A stretch of 64,000 bases of DNA from Lineus longissimus (Eukaryota; Nemertea; Pilidiophora; Heteronemertea; Lineidae): NCBI RefSeq assembly GCF_910592395.1, contig NC_088314.1, positions 2,232,001 through 2,296,000 of the forward strand. The letters are read 5' to 3'. Shown one piece after another: positions 51,746 through 64,000 of the stretch (the first letter of the stretch is position 1; each line of letters opens with the position of its first letter). The notes under the pieces were generated by a model. That model made no database searches. It saw only the letters and a program-made list of their open reading frames with translations, and was not told the origin of the DNA. Made by a program: the position numbers and the translations under genes.

Positions 51746-53802
51746 CTCCGAGAACCAGTTTTAACATATAAACATGGTTTTGAACAACTCAGACCAGGTT
51801 CATAACCTGAACATGCTCATACAAGTGGGTGGTGAAGGAGAAGATCTTTTTGAATACAACTGGCGGTCACTAAGGACCATGTGTTTTACAGCTTTCATAC
51901 TCAGACACCTTAGCCATCCCTGCACCATCAGTTATGGCGAAAAATCATTTATACAATTATATAGTTATCACATTTTGCACTACTCTATGACAAATCTGAA
52001 GCGGTTCTATGACATGGATAGGCTGGCTACATGATACCAAAAAGGTGCTACCAGACAGTCATTACAGAGAGAATGCAGTAATATAAAGGGCACTGTCCAT
52101 CCCAGGACAGTCACAAGTTTGGGTCTGACCAGAGGATTACAAAGATCATTGTCAACAAAGTCACTTGATATTTGCAAACTTGCCAGACTCAACAAGGTTA
52201 GGCATGACACTCGAGTGTCAATGTGATGCTTCCAATGAGTCACTCTTTGGAACTATGACCAGCCGAGAAGTGAGATGACAACAAAAGGGAAACAGTCTTG
52301 ATTATGACAATCTTTAGCACATAGATGGTTTACAACAACAATAAAAAGAATTGAACAGTGGAAATCATCTCAGCTAGGATGTGGACTTCTTGTATGAATT
52401 TCACAAAATCAATTGATTGGAGGCCTATCTTCTGATTATTAGAGAGGGGTTAAATACAGAATTGAGAAATAACATCTTCAAGTTTGAAGTGAGTAGTGTC
52501 TATCAGAGGCTCCACAGAAAAGCTTAGTCTTACCTCTACTCTGACTAACTCAATATGAGCTATGCTTTTTGAGCATTTTTGGTCACATTGAAAAAAAAAT
52601 GTTAACAGACCAAAAAAGGCAGAGAATATTACTTACACATGATGGTGAATAAGTTAAAAATATCTGCGTCGGAGAGAGAGTTGTTGATCAAATCCCCAAA
52701 ATGGATGGGAAAAGTTATGAATCTTTAAAAAGTGTGATGTAATCCCAGTAAAGTGCATACAACATTATGATGCTGCTTACCTGTTTGTAAGACTAGAGTT
52801 GATGTCATACCATCCTTGCATGAAACACCTGTACAATTGTGTACATAACTCTACAGCGGTTTAACCCAGGTAACATGACGTAACTTCAGTTCTGTTTTTT
52901 TGCTGCTGGACAATAGAATTGTGGGCAGCAGACCGATGCTACGTTTTTTTCGCCATCATCCTCATATGGGATTCTTATCACGATAGTGATTTTCCCATTT
53001 CTAGGGATTAATTTCTCAAGCCAAATTGAAGTATCCGAAATGACTAATGGCAAACGTAAGATTATCGGAACATCGTGATGATAAGGCAGTGGAAGAGACT
53101 TCTCGATATCAGCAAATCTATAAGAAAATATACTTCTAGGTATGCTTTGTGGTCATTTTCATAACATATTTTCAGCCTGATCACCACATGTACATTTCAT
53201 CTGCATTTTTCTATTACCTTAGTCTGAAAAATGTTGGTCTCAAGAAAAACAGTTCTGGCCGAGTCATGATCATATTGTCAATTACCAAGTCACCACAAGC
53301 ACCCCTAGGCAGTGACAATTTGAAGATCAGGTTTGATTCAATTGCTGGACTGATCATAAGAAATGAAGCCTACTATGATTCTACATATTACATTAACGAC
53401 CAGGGTTGGTCACTTTGATATTGATGGGCATCAGGCATGGCCCAGGATCAAAATATTTGCAACACTGGCAGACAGAAATAAGGGTGTTTACAGTACATCA
53501 GTATTCACTGCAAGGCCGGACTGTTTTGAATTAGCAAGTTAAAGTCAAAAAATGACTAAAATACGCTTTGTTGATTTAGCATTACAAAAACAAATTCAAG
53601 AAAATAACAACAAAAGACTAGTGAGTGGAGCACACAGTTTTAAAAGTGCACAGTATACTAGCCATGGCATCAAATTCATCAATTCAGTTGGATATTGAAG
53701 TCCTCCTGTTAGTTTATCATCGCAAAAAACTGAAAATTAAGCAACAAATAATGTCAAATTGAGCTCATACGAAGCAATTCGTGATGATTTATGGGCGTGG
53801 CA
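51746..53802 (-). other. ST7 3' UTR / intergenic DNA
   Basis: About 2 kb downstream of the ST7 stop on the minus strand, without recognisable coding exons. The first clear minus-strand AATAAA is in the palindrome at 51721-51740, so much of this may be transcribed as 3' UTR. Confidence 0.4.
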
Positions 53803-56800
53803 TTAGATTCGTGACAGCTGATGGATGAGGTTGGAAGGCAAGATGGCCTCAAGCTTCTCGATGATGTAACTTAGCGGCATGTACATCCAACTCAGTACCT
53901 GAAATAACAAAGAGGCAGAAAGTCAATGAAGACTTCTTGACGTAACTTTAAAAAGAGATGTAACTCACCAGATCCCGTTCAGAGCCTTACTTTTAAAACA
54001 TCAGTTTCTTTAAAAGTTTCTTTGAAATCGTGAACCTATATCATGACAGCTGGCATATTTTACAAATTTTATCAACCCAAGTGAAAATGTCTACACGGGC
54101 AATTCGCTTGCAGACACCCCCAACAAATGGCAATATTCTTGTTCAAGAATGGCCCGAGGTGTCCAGTTAACCAGATGAAACCTCAACAATTGAACGCTAA
54201 TCATTCGAGTAATGGTACACAACACTCTTCTGCTTAAGCGAGCTTAGTGGCGACCATCTTGAAACTCGGATGTGTCCATCATACCATATCGGGGTCTAAT
54301 TGCCCTCCCATTTGAGTCGCTTCGAATCTAAATAGCCACCCTGCCTGTCGCGATGAATGACGTAGTAACGTTTAGTTTGTAAATAGTGCAAGTGGCCTGA
54401 GGTGACGAGATATGGGCCTTTTGGTTATAATTTGTAGCATTCTTGACTAGTTGTTCCTGTGTTTTCAAACTGCGGCTGTCGTCTGCCTCAGGCCATCATT
54501 GACTGAAAGTGTCTAGTGACACTGAAGTGGGTCATGAGAAACAAATGGAGGAGATGCGGTGAGGACAACCCAACAACAGTTTTTCCCATCATTCAAGTTC
54601 ATTTTCTGTTCATCATAACTCTTCAGGTAACATCACAAGTCCTATTATCGTCCTTCTGGCAGACGTCATATCCCATAAATGCCAGATTTTGACTGAAAAC
54701 AACATTTTATGACAAAACCAACAAAATTTTCTTAAGTTCTGAAGCTTTCAGCAATAAGTAGTAAATATGTTTTCAACTTACCGTTTTGGCGATGACACCC
54801 ATTGGCTCCGGGTATTGATGAGTAAGAAGGGCCAAGAGGGCAGTGAAGGAGCAAAGACCAGCAGTAAAGAGGATGAAAAATGGAAGTTCCTTCTTGGGGT
54901 AGACAGACACTTCGTGAAACGCTGAAAAAAAGGATATCATAGGAGTATAGTTAAAATGAATCCAAATCTGAACTGGAAGGGACCGTGCCCCTTGGGTCAG
55001 TGGTCCAAGGACAGGTCCAGCCGAGTGGAGAATGCCTAACAATTCACCCCAGGCAACCTGCAAGTGGCCGACTCTCATAACACCTATCATATCATTGCAC
55101 CACAACTATCTGAAAGACCAAACAGTGCCACAATATCAAACTCCTGGGGCTACACAATAATGTAGAGATTACCCTAAAGATGTTTGAAAGACCACAGCCC
55201 CAGGCATGCCAATTCAGAGCATTGATACATCACGCCTGAGGGAACAACAGGCATTAGATCTAAAGAGATGACCTTAGGAATCTGACCAATGAGAGGTTCC
55301 CTAAGGCAAAATCTAGCAAGAAGGCAACCAAATTCAGCCATCCAAGTGGTTCCTCAGCAGGACCACTGTGTCCACCTATGGATACCCAATGGCACTAATC
55401 AGACAAATTTCTTAGCGGATTACATGTGATAGCACCGTGTCGCCATCTATGGACACCCAATGGCACTAACCAGACAAATTTCCAAGCGGACAACATGTGA
55501 TAGCACAGTGTCGCCATCTATCTGACTATGGCAGACTTTGAGCCAAACACAAGCCACTTCTCCCCAACTCAAAAGAGTGATAAAGTTATACTAACTTGGG
55601 AGTAGTTCTCTATCAGCACTCTCGGTACATGTTGGATACGGATAGAAGAGATGACCCTTCTCCAGTGGATAGGGAATCATACGGAATGCTGAAAAAATAT
55701 CAATTAACCAGTGTCAGTGATGATGGCTTCAACATCTGAAGAACCACCACTGTTTAACGTCTGTCTTTGAGCAAGACACTTAGCCCTGCACTGAGGTGTT
55801 TTCAGTTGGCTTCAGGTACCCTCCAAGTTTCATGTGTACTGGTGCAGAAGCCAAGGTTAGTCCAGTGCCAATATGCTTCTGATTATGATCAACATAAAAG
55901 AAATCTCCCTTTCCATAAGACACACAACAAGCCCCTAAATGAACAAGAAAATGAACTTACTGCCTTCCCATGTACAGTGTAATAGATTAAGAGCTCCGTC
56001 AACCTTCTTCCAGTGTTGTAGATGAAAGAAACTGTACGCAAGTGCTTCACTGTCCCCACGCTTGAGGATGTGTTCTGGGGGCAGGATGAGACACTTCATT
56101 TCTAACAGATACTGAAATAAAAACGAGTCGATCAGAAAAGGCAGATAGCTAGGGATAGGGAGGCAACCTTGTCAGACATCACCGGAAAACTCGACTTCTT
56201 ATGTGATAAAGCTCACCTTGGGAACATGTGGATTGAATTCGACCGCCCTGTGGATGGCTTCCACAGCATTCATCTCTGCCGTGCTCAACCCTCGTTTAGA
56301 GGCAATGTCGGGTGAGAATCTGAAAGACACACACAATCAATTAAAAACAGAAAGAGGATGTAGATTTCAGAATATTCTTGCATAGAAGGGCATTTGAGGA
56401 TGAGACAAAGAGCCATGTTAGAGTATGACATAGGGAGACCAATCATTGCCTAACTACTACTCAACTGATGATATGTTCAAAGTTTGTGTCTTTTTTAATC
56501 TAAATTTTGGATCCAAGAGGATTTCACATTTCAGTTTTAACAAGGAAAGATGGACTTACTTATCAGCTACAGCTCTGGCTTTGAGTAAGGCAGCAGTATA
56601 GCATATAGTAGCCGACTTGGGAAGGGTGATGTCTGAAAGAAACAGCGTCATGTCAATAAGGCAGCAGCATATCACAAGATCGTCAAGATATTGAGAAACA
56701 AAACAAAACAAACTCTGCGTGGTTCTAATTTATTTCGTAATCACATTTTTGTGTTGCAGAAGTTGCTAACTCTTGGCTCAACTTACCATCATACTTGGAT

Positions 56801-59800
56801 AGCACGGCTTGGACATCAGCATAGGCCTGCAGCTCTAGGAGGCAGTCAATAAGATTCTCATGGATGTTAAACAAATTGAGCATTGGGAACTCCTTCATCA
56901 GCTGAAATGGGGGTGATTTTATAGTTAAATATGAGCATAGCTTGGACATCATCCAAATTTTCCCACTAGTTTTCAGAAGCATACAAACTAACTGCACTGA
57001 ATGATGATGCTTCTTGATATTTTGGTTCTGAAGTACTACATGAGGTGGCATCACAGTTCATGCCTCAAAATACAGCCTTCAAGTGCAGACAGTTCAATGG
57101 CTGTATTGGGAATAGCTGCAGACTGTCTGCAGTTTTGTTTACCTCATAGAATATGACATTAGAATTTCTATCATGTAACTTTATCTTATTCCATTAGTGT
57201 TAATATTACATTAGCCTGACCCATTTTGGTCTTTGCTTTCAACATGTCCAATCTGTAACTATCTGGGTGTACTGTTTATGCTTTCGTTTCTTCTACCTTA
57301 GGCACTCGTATCACTGTAATTTCTAGCAGGTTGCCAAGGCTAAGAGATTTCAGGCCTAATGATTCCATCAGTCTCAATACACAAAGGGGTCACACTAGGC
57401 ACAAGCCCATAGTACTACACCATTAAAAGGTTTAGACAGAGAGTAATTGGCCTAGATACTAAATGAAAAGACAACGGTTTTCTTATAGGATTCAAGTTTG
57501 AACAACTGACCTCCCTCATCATTTTGACAGCTTCTCTTGTCTTGCCTAACTTCTTTGCACACATCGCTAGACGTCGCTTTATATAGACTATCACATTGGT
57601 GTCTCTTCCTGAAAGAGAAACGTTAATACAAACATGATTAAAACACCAGCGCCAGACATATGCTGAACATTATCATAATTATCATTAAGAGGTGATCGGC
57701 TGGAAAGAGGCAAAGTGGCGCCAAATTTATAGTAGTAGCTGGCAACAAAACCACGATAAGAGCTTGGGAAGAAGAAACTTTGGGTGAACATTTTTTTTGT
57801 TTTGACTTGAGACTTACTGTACTTACTGTGAGTAGATTCATGTTGTGTACTGTGATGTTGAGTCAGTTGGGATTTCTTATACAAAACTTCAGCTGCTTTG
57901 AAAGCCTGTTTCAACATCTTCTCAGCCTGGAGATGAATAGAAGAGAGCACTGTGAAGAGCAGGAAGGGTGTTATTGCCGATATGATCATCAAAGGAGGCT
58001 GTGCAGAGCCCCTGAATCAGGCATCAGGTTTTGTCTTTCACCAGGCTCAGAAAAAAATTGTTGAAAAGAGTCGAAGTTGGATGAACTATCGACTTGTTCA
58101 CTTACGTCTAATATTGACGTGCACTCCTCCTCAGCAAGTAGGATCATGGCTGGTGCACAGCTGAAACCAAAGAACAAACAACGTCTAAAATCGAGGTCAT
58201 ATTTTAGGACACTGTCATTTCTGGCATTTGAAGTCAGTGCTACTCACGGTGGACTTCCAAATAGGAGATAAGCCATTAGTGTTTAATAGCCACAAACAAA
58301 GACAGATTCTAAAGGTGATGCCAAAGCAAACACTTGCCACGGAACCATTTACATGAACTACAAGTTGTTGTTCTACTCCTCGACTACCAGAAGTGACCAC
58401 TCGGATTGCTTTGTACAATTGTAAGGGCTATTCCCATCAGAAAGCCGAAGCAATAACTTGTGTTACCCCTAGCCGCGCAGATCTGGTAGATTAATCCGTG
58501 TAAAGAGATCGTTTCCATGGGGATGGAAGCAGACGATCTAGAATTTCGCCCAACGTCATTGAAAGCAGGGGGTCCATTTCTAATGACGATAATTGAGCCT
58601 TAGATATGCCAGACATCAAAGTGACGATTAAATAATGGATTGACGCCAGGACACATAGGACCCTCAGTATTGCACGTAAGATACTTAATATTTATGAAGT
58701 GTGAGTATAGATATACAAACAGATGTGTTATGATATATGTGTGTCCAAGTGTTTGTGTATGAGACAGACTATATTGAGCTTGTTGACCATAGGGGTGTCC
58801 CCAGTTTGTGATGTTCAAACTGACTACAGTGGTAACATGTGAGTTTTGCACAAAAGATCATAGCACATTGCAAAACATAACACAAAGTAGAACATAGATA
58901 TGTATCAAAGGGATTTCGTCAAATTCGAAGAGGAAAAGGTTTATCTATTAGACACTTACTCAGGATTCTTCTCTAAAGCCTCATGCGCTGCCTTAACTCT
59001 CGCCTGGGGATTTCGTTCCCGCCAAGCCGTCTGCATGACTGAAATAAACAAGAGAGAGCTGAGAAAGAACGCTTCAAAGATTATTTTACACTTCTATGAA
59101 TTTTGACATCTGTGGATGAAATTTAAAGGGAACATAAATTTGATTAAGTGTCCTGTTTTGCCTTGTTACTGATATCAACTCATTGCTCAGTGACGTATGT
59201 CCTTGCAGTTTGGTAGCCAAGTTCTATAAGGATATATTTTGGCTACGGTCCTGATTCGTAAGCTCAGATTATAATTGAATTACCATCACAGAACACAGAA
59301 GAGAGTATTACCATGTTTGTACTCACTTTCATACTCCGGTTTGCCGGCGTCTGTATCGCAGGTAAAAAACGTTTGATGGTCCTGCGCGGAGAGATTCATG
59401 TCATAGTATGTCAACGGCTCCTTCCCCGTAGCCCAAGTAAAGCGCTGATATTCCGCACCTCGAAATAAATTCAGTGGGTTCCGCCATACTTTACACTCTG
59501 TTTGGAGGAAGGAAGGGAAATTGAGCAAATAAGTTTTTTGGGATGTAAAGATGTTCTTCAATCTTACTCGCCTGTGTTGCGGGGTGCGATATCGGCTACA
59601 TGTAGCTCGAATGCCTGTGTTGTCTTAGCCTAGCCAAATGAACTGGACCTATCTGGACACTCACAACCCAACTCAACTGTGACAACTGACGAATGACGGA
59701 CAAAACGTATAACGTCAAATGTTTCCTACCTGGCACTGTTTGCTGCTGTTGACTAGGTGTACTACTACTGTTATTGGTCGTCGTATTTTCAGGCGGTGCG

Positions 59801-60376
59801 TCACCCCCACCTAACAACGGCGATATATGATTCAGCGAGACCTGTTCAATGAAGGACGTGCCATACTTTTTGAAATACCACCATTCAAAGATCTGAAAGA
59901 ATAAATCAAATTTGAAATTGTTACAAATCTGTGATTGTTCTTTTTAAGTTGAGCAAATGTGGTTTAATTCTATTTAGGTAATTGAAGGTAATTTTTCTTG
60001 GGTGGTGAAAATATAAAAGCAGGCTAACACTGATTGTGCAAAATTCACTTCAATCAGGAAATATCTGTGTCACTGTCTCCAATGTGGGAAGCACTGTAGC
60101 AAAGAAAGCAATCAATTATGATAAGTAATTTCACTTCTACTTGATGGTGCAAATATATCTCGGGAGTCAGACAAACAGGGTGTGGTACCCTCTTGGTTTA
60201 TTAAAGTGAAAAATACTTCTGTTCAGCGGCAATGAAATGGCCATCACTATCGATGAATTGGGCACTGACTGTTAAAAATCCACAGAGACTTACCAATATT
60301 AATCCTGATATAAGAGATGACGTCCCGGTCAATGCGACATAAAATTTTGGGGTGAGTGTGTTCAGAAACATGGTTG
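53803..60376 (-). CDS. ST7: Suppressor of tumorigenicity 7 (ST7 family), 14 exons, 5' end outside window
   Basis: Exons in transcript order: 60294-60376, 59730-59892, 59327-59497, 58960-59038, 58106-58160, 57827-57926, 57511-57608, 56787-56901, 56560-56632, 56217-56319, 55961-56111, 55596-55688, 54782-54921, 53803-53898 (TAA). They code 505 aa in continuous phase; all introns are GT-AG. Relative to human ST7 (about 554-585 aa) only some 50 N-terminal residues are missing; that exon must lie beyond 64000 or was not recognised. ST7 is a multi-pass membrane protein of uncertain biochemical role. Matching blocks include [159 protein letters not shown] and a C-terminal [13 protein letters not shown]. 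Hydrophobic segments flank the TPR-like middle. Human ST7 isoforms ending HQLTRI have the same C-terminus type. Confidence 0.95.
55367..55520. repeat. ~71-bp tandem repeat in an ST7 intron
   Basis: GTGTCNCCATCTATGGANACCC begins at 55367, 55437 and (partly) 55508, and CAATGGCACTAA is repeated 71 bp apart (55387 and 55458). There are about 2.2 copies with a handful of substitutions, in the intron between the exons at 55596-55688 and 54782-54921. Confidence 0.88.
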
Positions 60377-63300
60377 CTGCAAAGAGAAGAAAGACATGAG
60401 GAGATTAAGTCACATTGCCATTTTGTCCCTGGTCAACATAGGCAAAGGGAGTTCTTAGGGGTCAATCAGAAACACAGACCGGACCTTTCGGAATCAGGTT
60501 TTGAAGCATAATTGGCTGACCTCCTTGTCTGAAATATGGACACAATGATAAAAATTGGTTGATGATATATTGACCGGTGCTTGCAGCAGTAGCATAATGC
60601 GAGTTTCACACGCAGCCAGAGAAAAAAACCTCTGGTAAATACCGCAAGTTGCAATAACAAACCATGTTGCCCAAACTTATCATGCATCAGTTGGTGTGAC
60701 TGGAAGGTGTCTAATAGGAACCCACTGGGTAAAGGAGTCGATTTTGATCAGGAAAACGCCCAACATAAATCGAGACGAAAGGCGCTTCAAACTTTCTCAC
60801 GTATGGGACCATGCTTTATTGACGGCTTCACCTAGCTTTCAATAGGAATATATCAACTCTTCCTCCTGATGAAAATGACCTGTATCGGCCTGAAACCTCA
60901 GGATAAAGTATGTTGTTTCAATGCTAAACATATTCCAAAGGAGACTACATGTTTACCAACATTGATCAAAATCAAAATAAGGTAATTACAAACCATCATA
61001 GTCATAAAGCCACATCAAAATTGAGAAAAACATCTTGCTAACTCAGTCGGTCAAAATAAGAATGACTGTGGCTAAAAACTCACACCGACTTCATGGTGCT
61101 AGACAGGTTACATGACAATGATGAGTATCATGTTTGAGCTCTGTGTGACACTTGACAGCTCTCATAACATTTTAACATGAGTGTCATTGCCACCTCCCAG
61201 GTGGGAAAAAGGATGGAACGTGTAAGGTTCCACCGATATTTGCCACAGTTACAAGTAGCTATTGTACATGTATCTAGGTAAGTTTGGTATTAAACAGGTA
61301 GTAAAATGGTGTTAAAGTTTTTTTCAGAAATTCAGCAGATATACTGTGAGACACATCATTGGGCCGGTTAGCCAAGGAGATGATAGCCAAGGAGATGATA
61401 GCAATGTTCATGGATGTCGCTATCAAAGTCTTTCCACACCCATCAATGAATGATGTCACTGTCAGTCTTACCACAACCCAAATGTTTTCAACTTTTGACA
61501 CACACTACCCACTACCAATACCAATCTCATCTTCCCCAGCAGCCAATACTCGTAGGAGTATGAAGCATGATACTGTCATGTCTATTGTGACAATCCAAAG
61601 ATAGCCGGGAGGTTAGCTGGCTGCCTGGCAACCTTTAATCTGTGCATATTGACATATCCGCTCATCCTAATCCTTTCTCATTTCAATTATTTCCCATTAT
61701 CTTTATCTTCCATTAGACTATGTGTTTAGATTCCCAATCATAATGCATTTTTCATGACCGAAGATGATTCTTGGCTGGCAATTTTATAGTGGAGAGCCAA
61801 ACGTTAAGCTACATCACTAAAAGTTTAAGTTATCATGCAGGAAGTTGGTTGATCATGTTATGGTTTATGGGGTTGTTATCTTGTCTGGCCATATGATACT
61901 TTCACATGTTTGCATTAGACAAAGATTTTTAGAGAAAGTTCTAACGATATTTAAAGGTTGGAAGGGCCGGTCAAAGAGATTGAGAGAGCAACAATTGTCA
62001 CACTAATTGTTACTGTTTTAGCCACAAGATAACAGCTTCTACAAAGTTCACAAAGAACAATATTTGAACTCTACATGTACAAAATGGTGTAGTTGAGACA
62101 CTGGACATTAAAGAGAAACAATAAGATCTGGAGGGCATTTTTGTGAATACAAATTCATGTCTAGTCTAACCAATACAAATCAAATCCACATCTAAATGTT
62201 CATTCATGAGTATTGTGCGGGAAAAACAAATCGATCCAATGTGTCTATAGAATGAACGACCAGGACCCATCTGCTGACGCCTGGATCAAACAAGACGTGC
62301 CAGAAATGGCTGAGAAAATGAACTAACACGGTGTGAACCAACATTCAAAAATCTATACCCTAAAGCAGACATGTATGCTTTGTCTGCAGTCTGAAGCATA
62401 ACATATGGTACCTGTACATCACAGTGACACCACAGCGACACCATGACATACTGGTAAGAAACCAACATCACCAACGGACATTTTTTAACAACGACATGGA
62501 AGGGATTCTAATGGTGTGAGTGATTGTTGTACTTACTGAAGATCAAATTCAACATATCGACGCTTCGAGTTCAGACACGTTTCTCCACGAGGTTATCTCA
62601 GAATCAATATCAACAATCATGAACCGCACGCCACGTTGGTGAATTATGCAATGATAGCGGTTTCTCCGCAAATTATCGCTTAACAACCGGAGGTTAAAAT
62701 AAGAAGACAATAAAACTGGGTTTCGCCTCAGAGCAAATGTTGCGAAATGACATATGTTTGAGCGTTCATAAATTGACAATCCGTTTGGAAATTTCTTGTA
62801 GTTTTTTCCGTTGAATCATGAAATGCACATGTCCAGTCCACGGTATTATGATGATACGGTTCGCAGACGTTCGAGATGCATGCGTCTGCTGCGCCACATG
62901 CAGAATCCCAGCACTAGCTGCTCATCTCACCAGCTACAGAGACACGACAGACTACACCACAGCATCCAATACATGATTCAGAAGCCTCTACACACACTGA
63001 CAATCAGTCTGTGGGAAAGAAGCGTCAATATCCGCAGATGATGAATGCTCGTTCCATCGTATACTAGCACTGCTTCCACTGTTACATTAATTATGTACAG
63101 TCCTGACAAACTGGTCTGTATTGATCGAGAGCCTGGAGAAAGAGGAAAGTGTTCCTAAGACAGTACGAGTGGCACGGATTGCAGCCAAGGGCTGGGTTTC
63201 ATCCTCAGTGTTTCCTAGATTGTCATTCTCTTCTGCTGACAGCCAGGTGAATAATTGGTCCAATTATGGAACTATACATAGCCATTTTTTCCCATTTGGC

Positions 63301-64000
63301 TTTAGTGCTTGTTATGTAAGGCGAAGCAAATGTATACTTTGATTTATTTCCTGGATACCTTGCTTGACTAAATTGGCTGAAAAGTCCAAGTAGAGCCTAT
63401 TGACATCATTGAGAGGAGACTTGAAGTGTTTTTTTATTTGGATTACAGTTACATGTACATCCCTAGATTACAATATGAATTTGAAAGACGTTTTGTGCGT
63501 CCAAGTCACAACCAAGTCACAGCCAGACCAAGTCACAACCTGGCACGTCACTTGCAACCGTTGGACACAATATCCCGCAGCATCCCGCATACTCAACATA
63601 AACCACAATTAATCAAATGTGCGGCAAATTCGCACATCACACACAGAGAGTGTTGAAAAAAAATCATACAAGATAAAGCAGGAAATAGTGTGTTTCCATG
63701 GAAACCAAGACATTCAGATTTAATGCAATTTTGCTTTCTGTGCTAAAACAATGATTTTTGTTGTACAAAAGGTTCGTGATCTCGGCGGTTCAATTTATTT
63801 TAAACATGGACTCAAGATTCTGAGAGATGAGCAGGGGACAAAGGACAAACCTCAATCTTACAGCTGATGAGCAAAGCAACTGCAGAATGTAGGTTATTTG
63901 GGGAGATGTCAAATCTTTTTTTTATGATATGGCAGTTGGGGAACTAGGCAACTTTTGTGACAATTTTCATCCAATCATTACCAATACCACTGTATTGGCT
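60377..64000. other. Probable first intron / upstream region of ST7
   Basis: The first visible ST7 exon starts with two bases completing a split codon, so a coding exon must lie upstream on the minus strand. I searched this stretch for the N-terminal membrane segment typical of ST7 and did not find it. Simple features only: a tandem AGCCAAGGAGATGAT pair near 61370-61402 and an AAGTCACAACC cluster at about 63500-63550 that resembles the repeats near 14.8 kb. Confidence 0.5.

Noticed and set aside
62549-62779. Candidate ST7 first coding exon near 62.5-62.8 kb, minus strand
   Set aside because: A donor-like site exists at about 62538, but the translation shows no N-terminal membrane segment or phase match typical of ST7.
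1-64000. CRISPR arrays, bacterial operons or prophage
   Set aside because: Genes are split by GT-AG introns and regulated by poly(A) signals. The tandem repeats present lack regular unique spacers; this is animal nuclear DNA.

Overview
This is a window of animal nuclear DNA, A+T-leaning, with long GT-AG introns, minisatellites, a SINE, MITE-like palindromes and a dead LINE. The four genes I can name are each clearly related to a vertebrate gene but diverged from it. That points to an invertebrate bilaterian; the base words and gene content suggest a marine lophotrochozoan or invertebrate deuterostome, but I cannot resolve the phylum.

Layout. 1-8.4 kb holds no gene I can support, only homopolymers, a 28-bp-arm palindrome, a GC-rich minisatellite and a weak dispersed repeat. 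8.5-13.3 kb (+) is a complete PTPDC1-type phosphatase gene in 13 coding exons (571 aa), with its 3' UTR to about 14.7 kb. 14.7-17.5 kb is a degenerate satellite-like region carrying a frameshifted LINE reverse-transcriptase relic. 19.3-31.8 kb (-) is a complete DSTYK kinase gene (925 or 931 aa), convergent with PTPDC1. 35.0-49.3 kb (+) is a complete Wnt2 gene in five exons (383 aa), divergent from DSTYK. 53.8-60.4 kb and beyond (-) is ST7 in 14 visible coding exons; its first coding exon lies outside the window.

Every exon chain was checked by hand for splice sites and phase. PTPDC1, DSTYK and Wnt2 each sum to a multiple of three from ATG to stop, and ST7 stays in phase throughout.

Main observations. 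(1) DSTYK carries two pairs of duplicated exons. Two 156-nt exons of identical length and phase encode alternative versions of the kinase segment that includes the presumed gatekeeper and hinge, and two alternative terminal exons encode the end of the kinase domain. This predicts at least four isoforms, including one pair that differs Met/Ser at the presumed gatekeeper. (2) Wnt2 and ST7 are adjacent and tail-to-tail, as WNT2 and ST7 are in vertebrates, so this is an old syntenic block. (3) Midway between these convergent genes is a near-perfect 20-bp palindrome with an AATAAA signal on each strand, a candidate shared bidirectional polyadenylation element. (4) The Wnt2 protein ends in a basic tail with an RKRR furin-type site. 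(5) An ST7 exon has tandem in-frame donors 9 nt apart.
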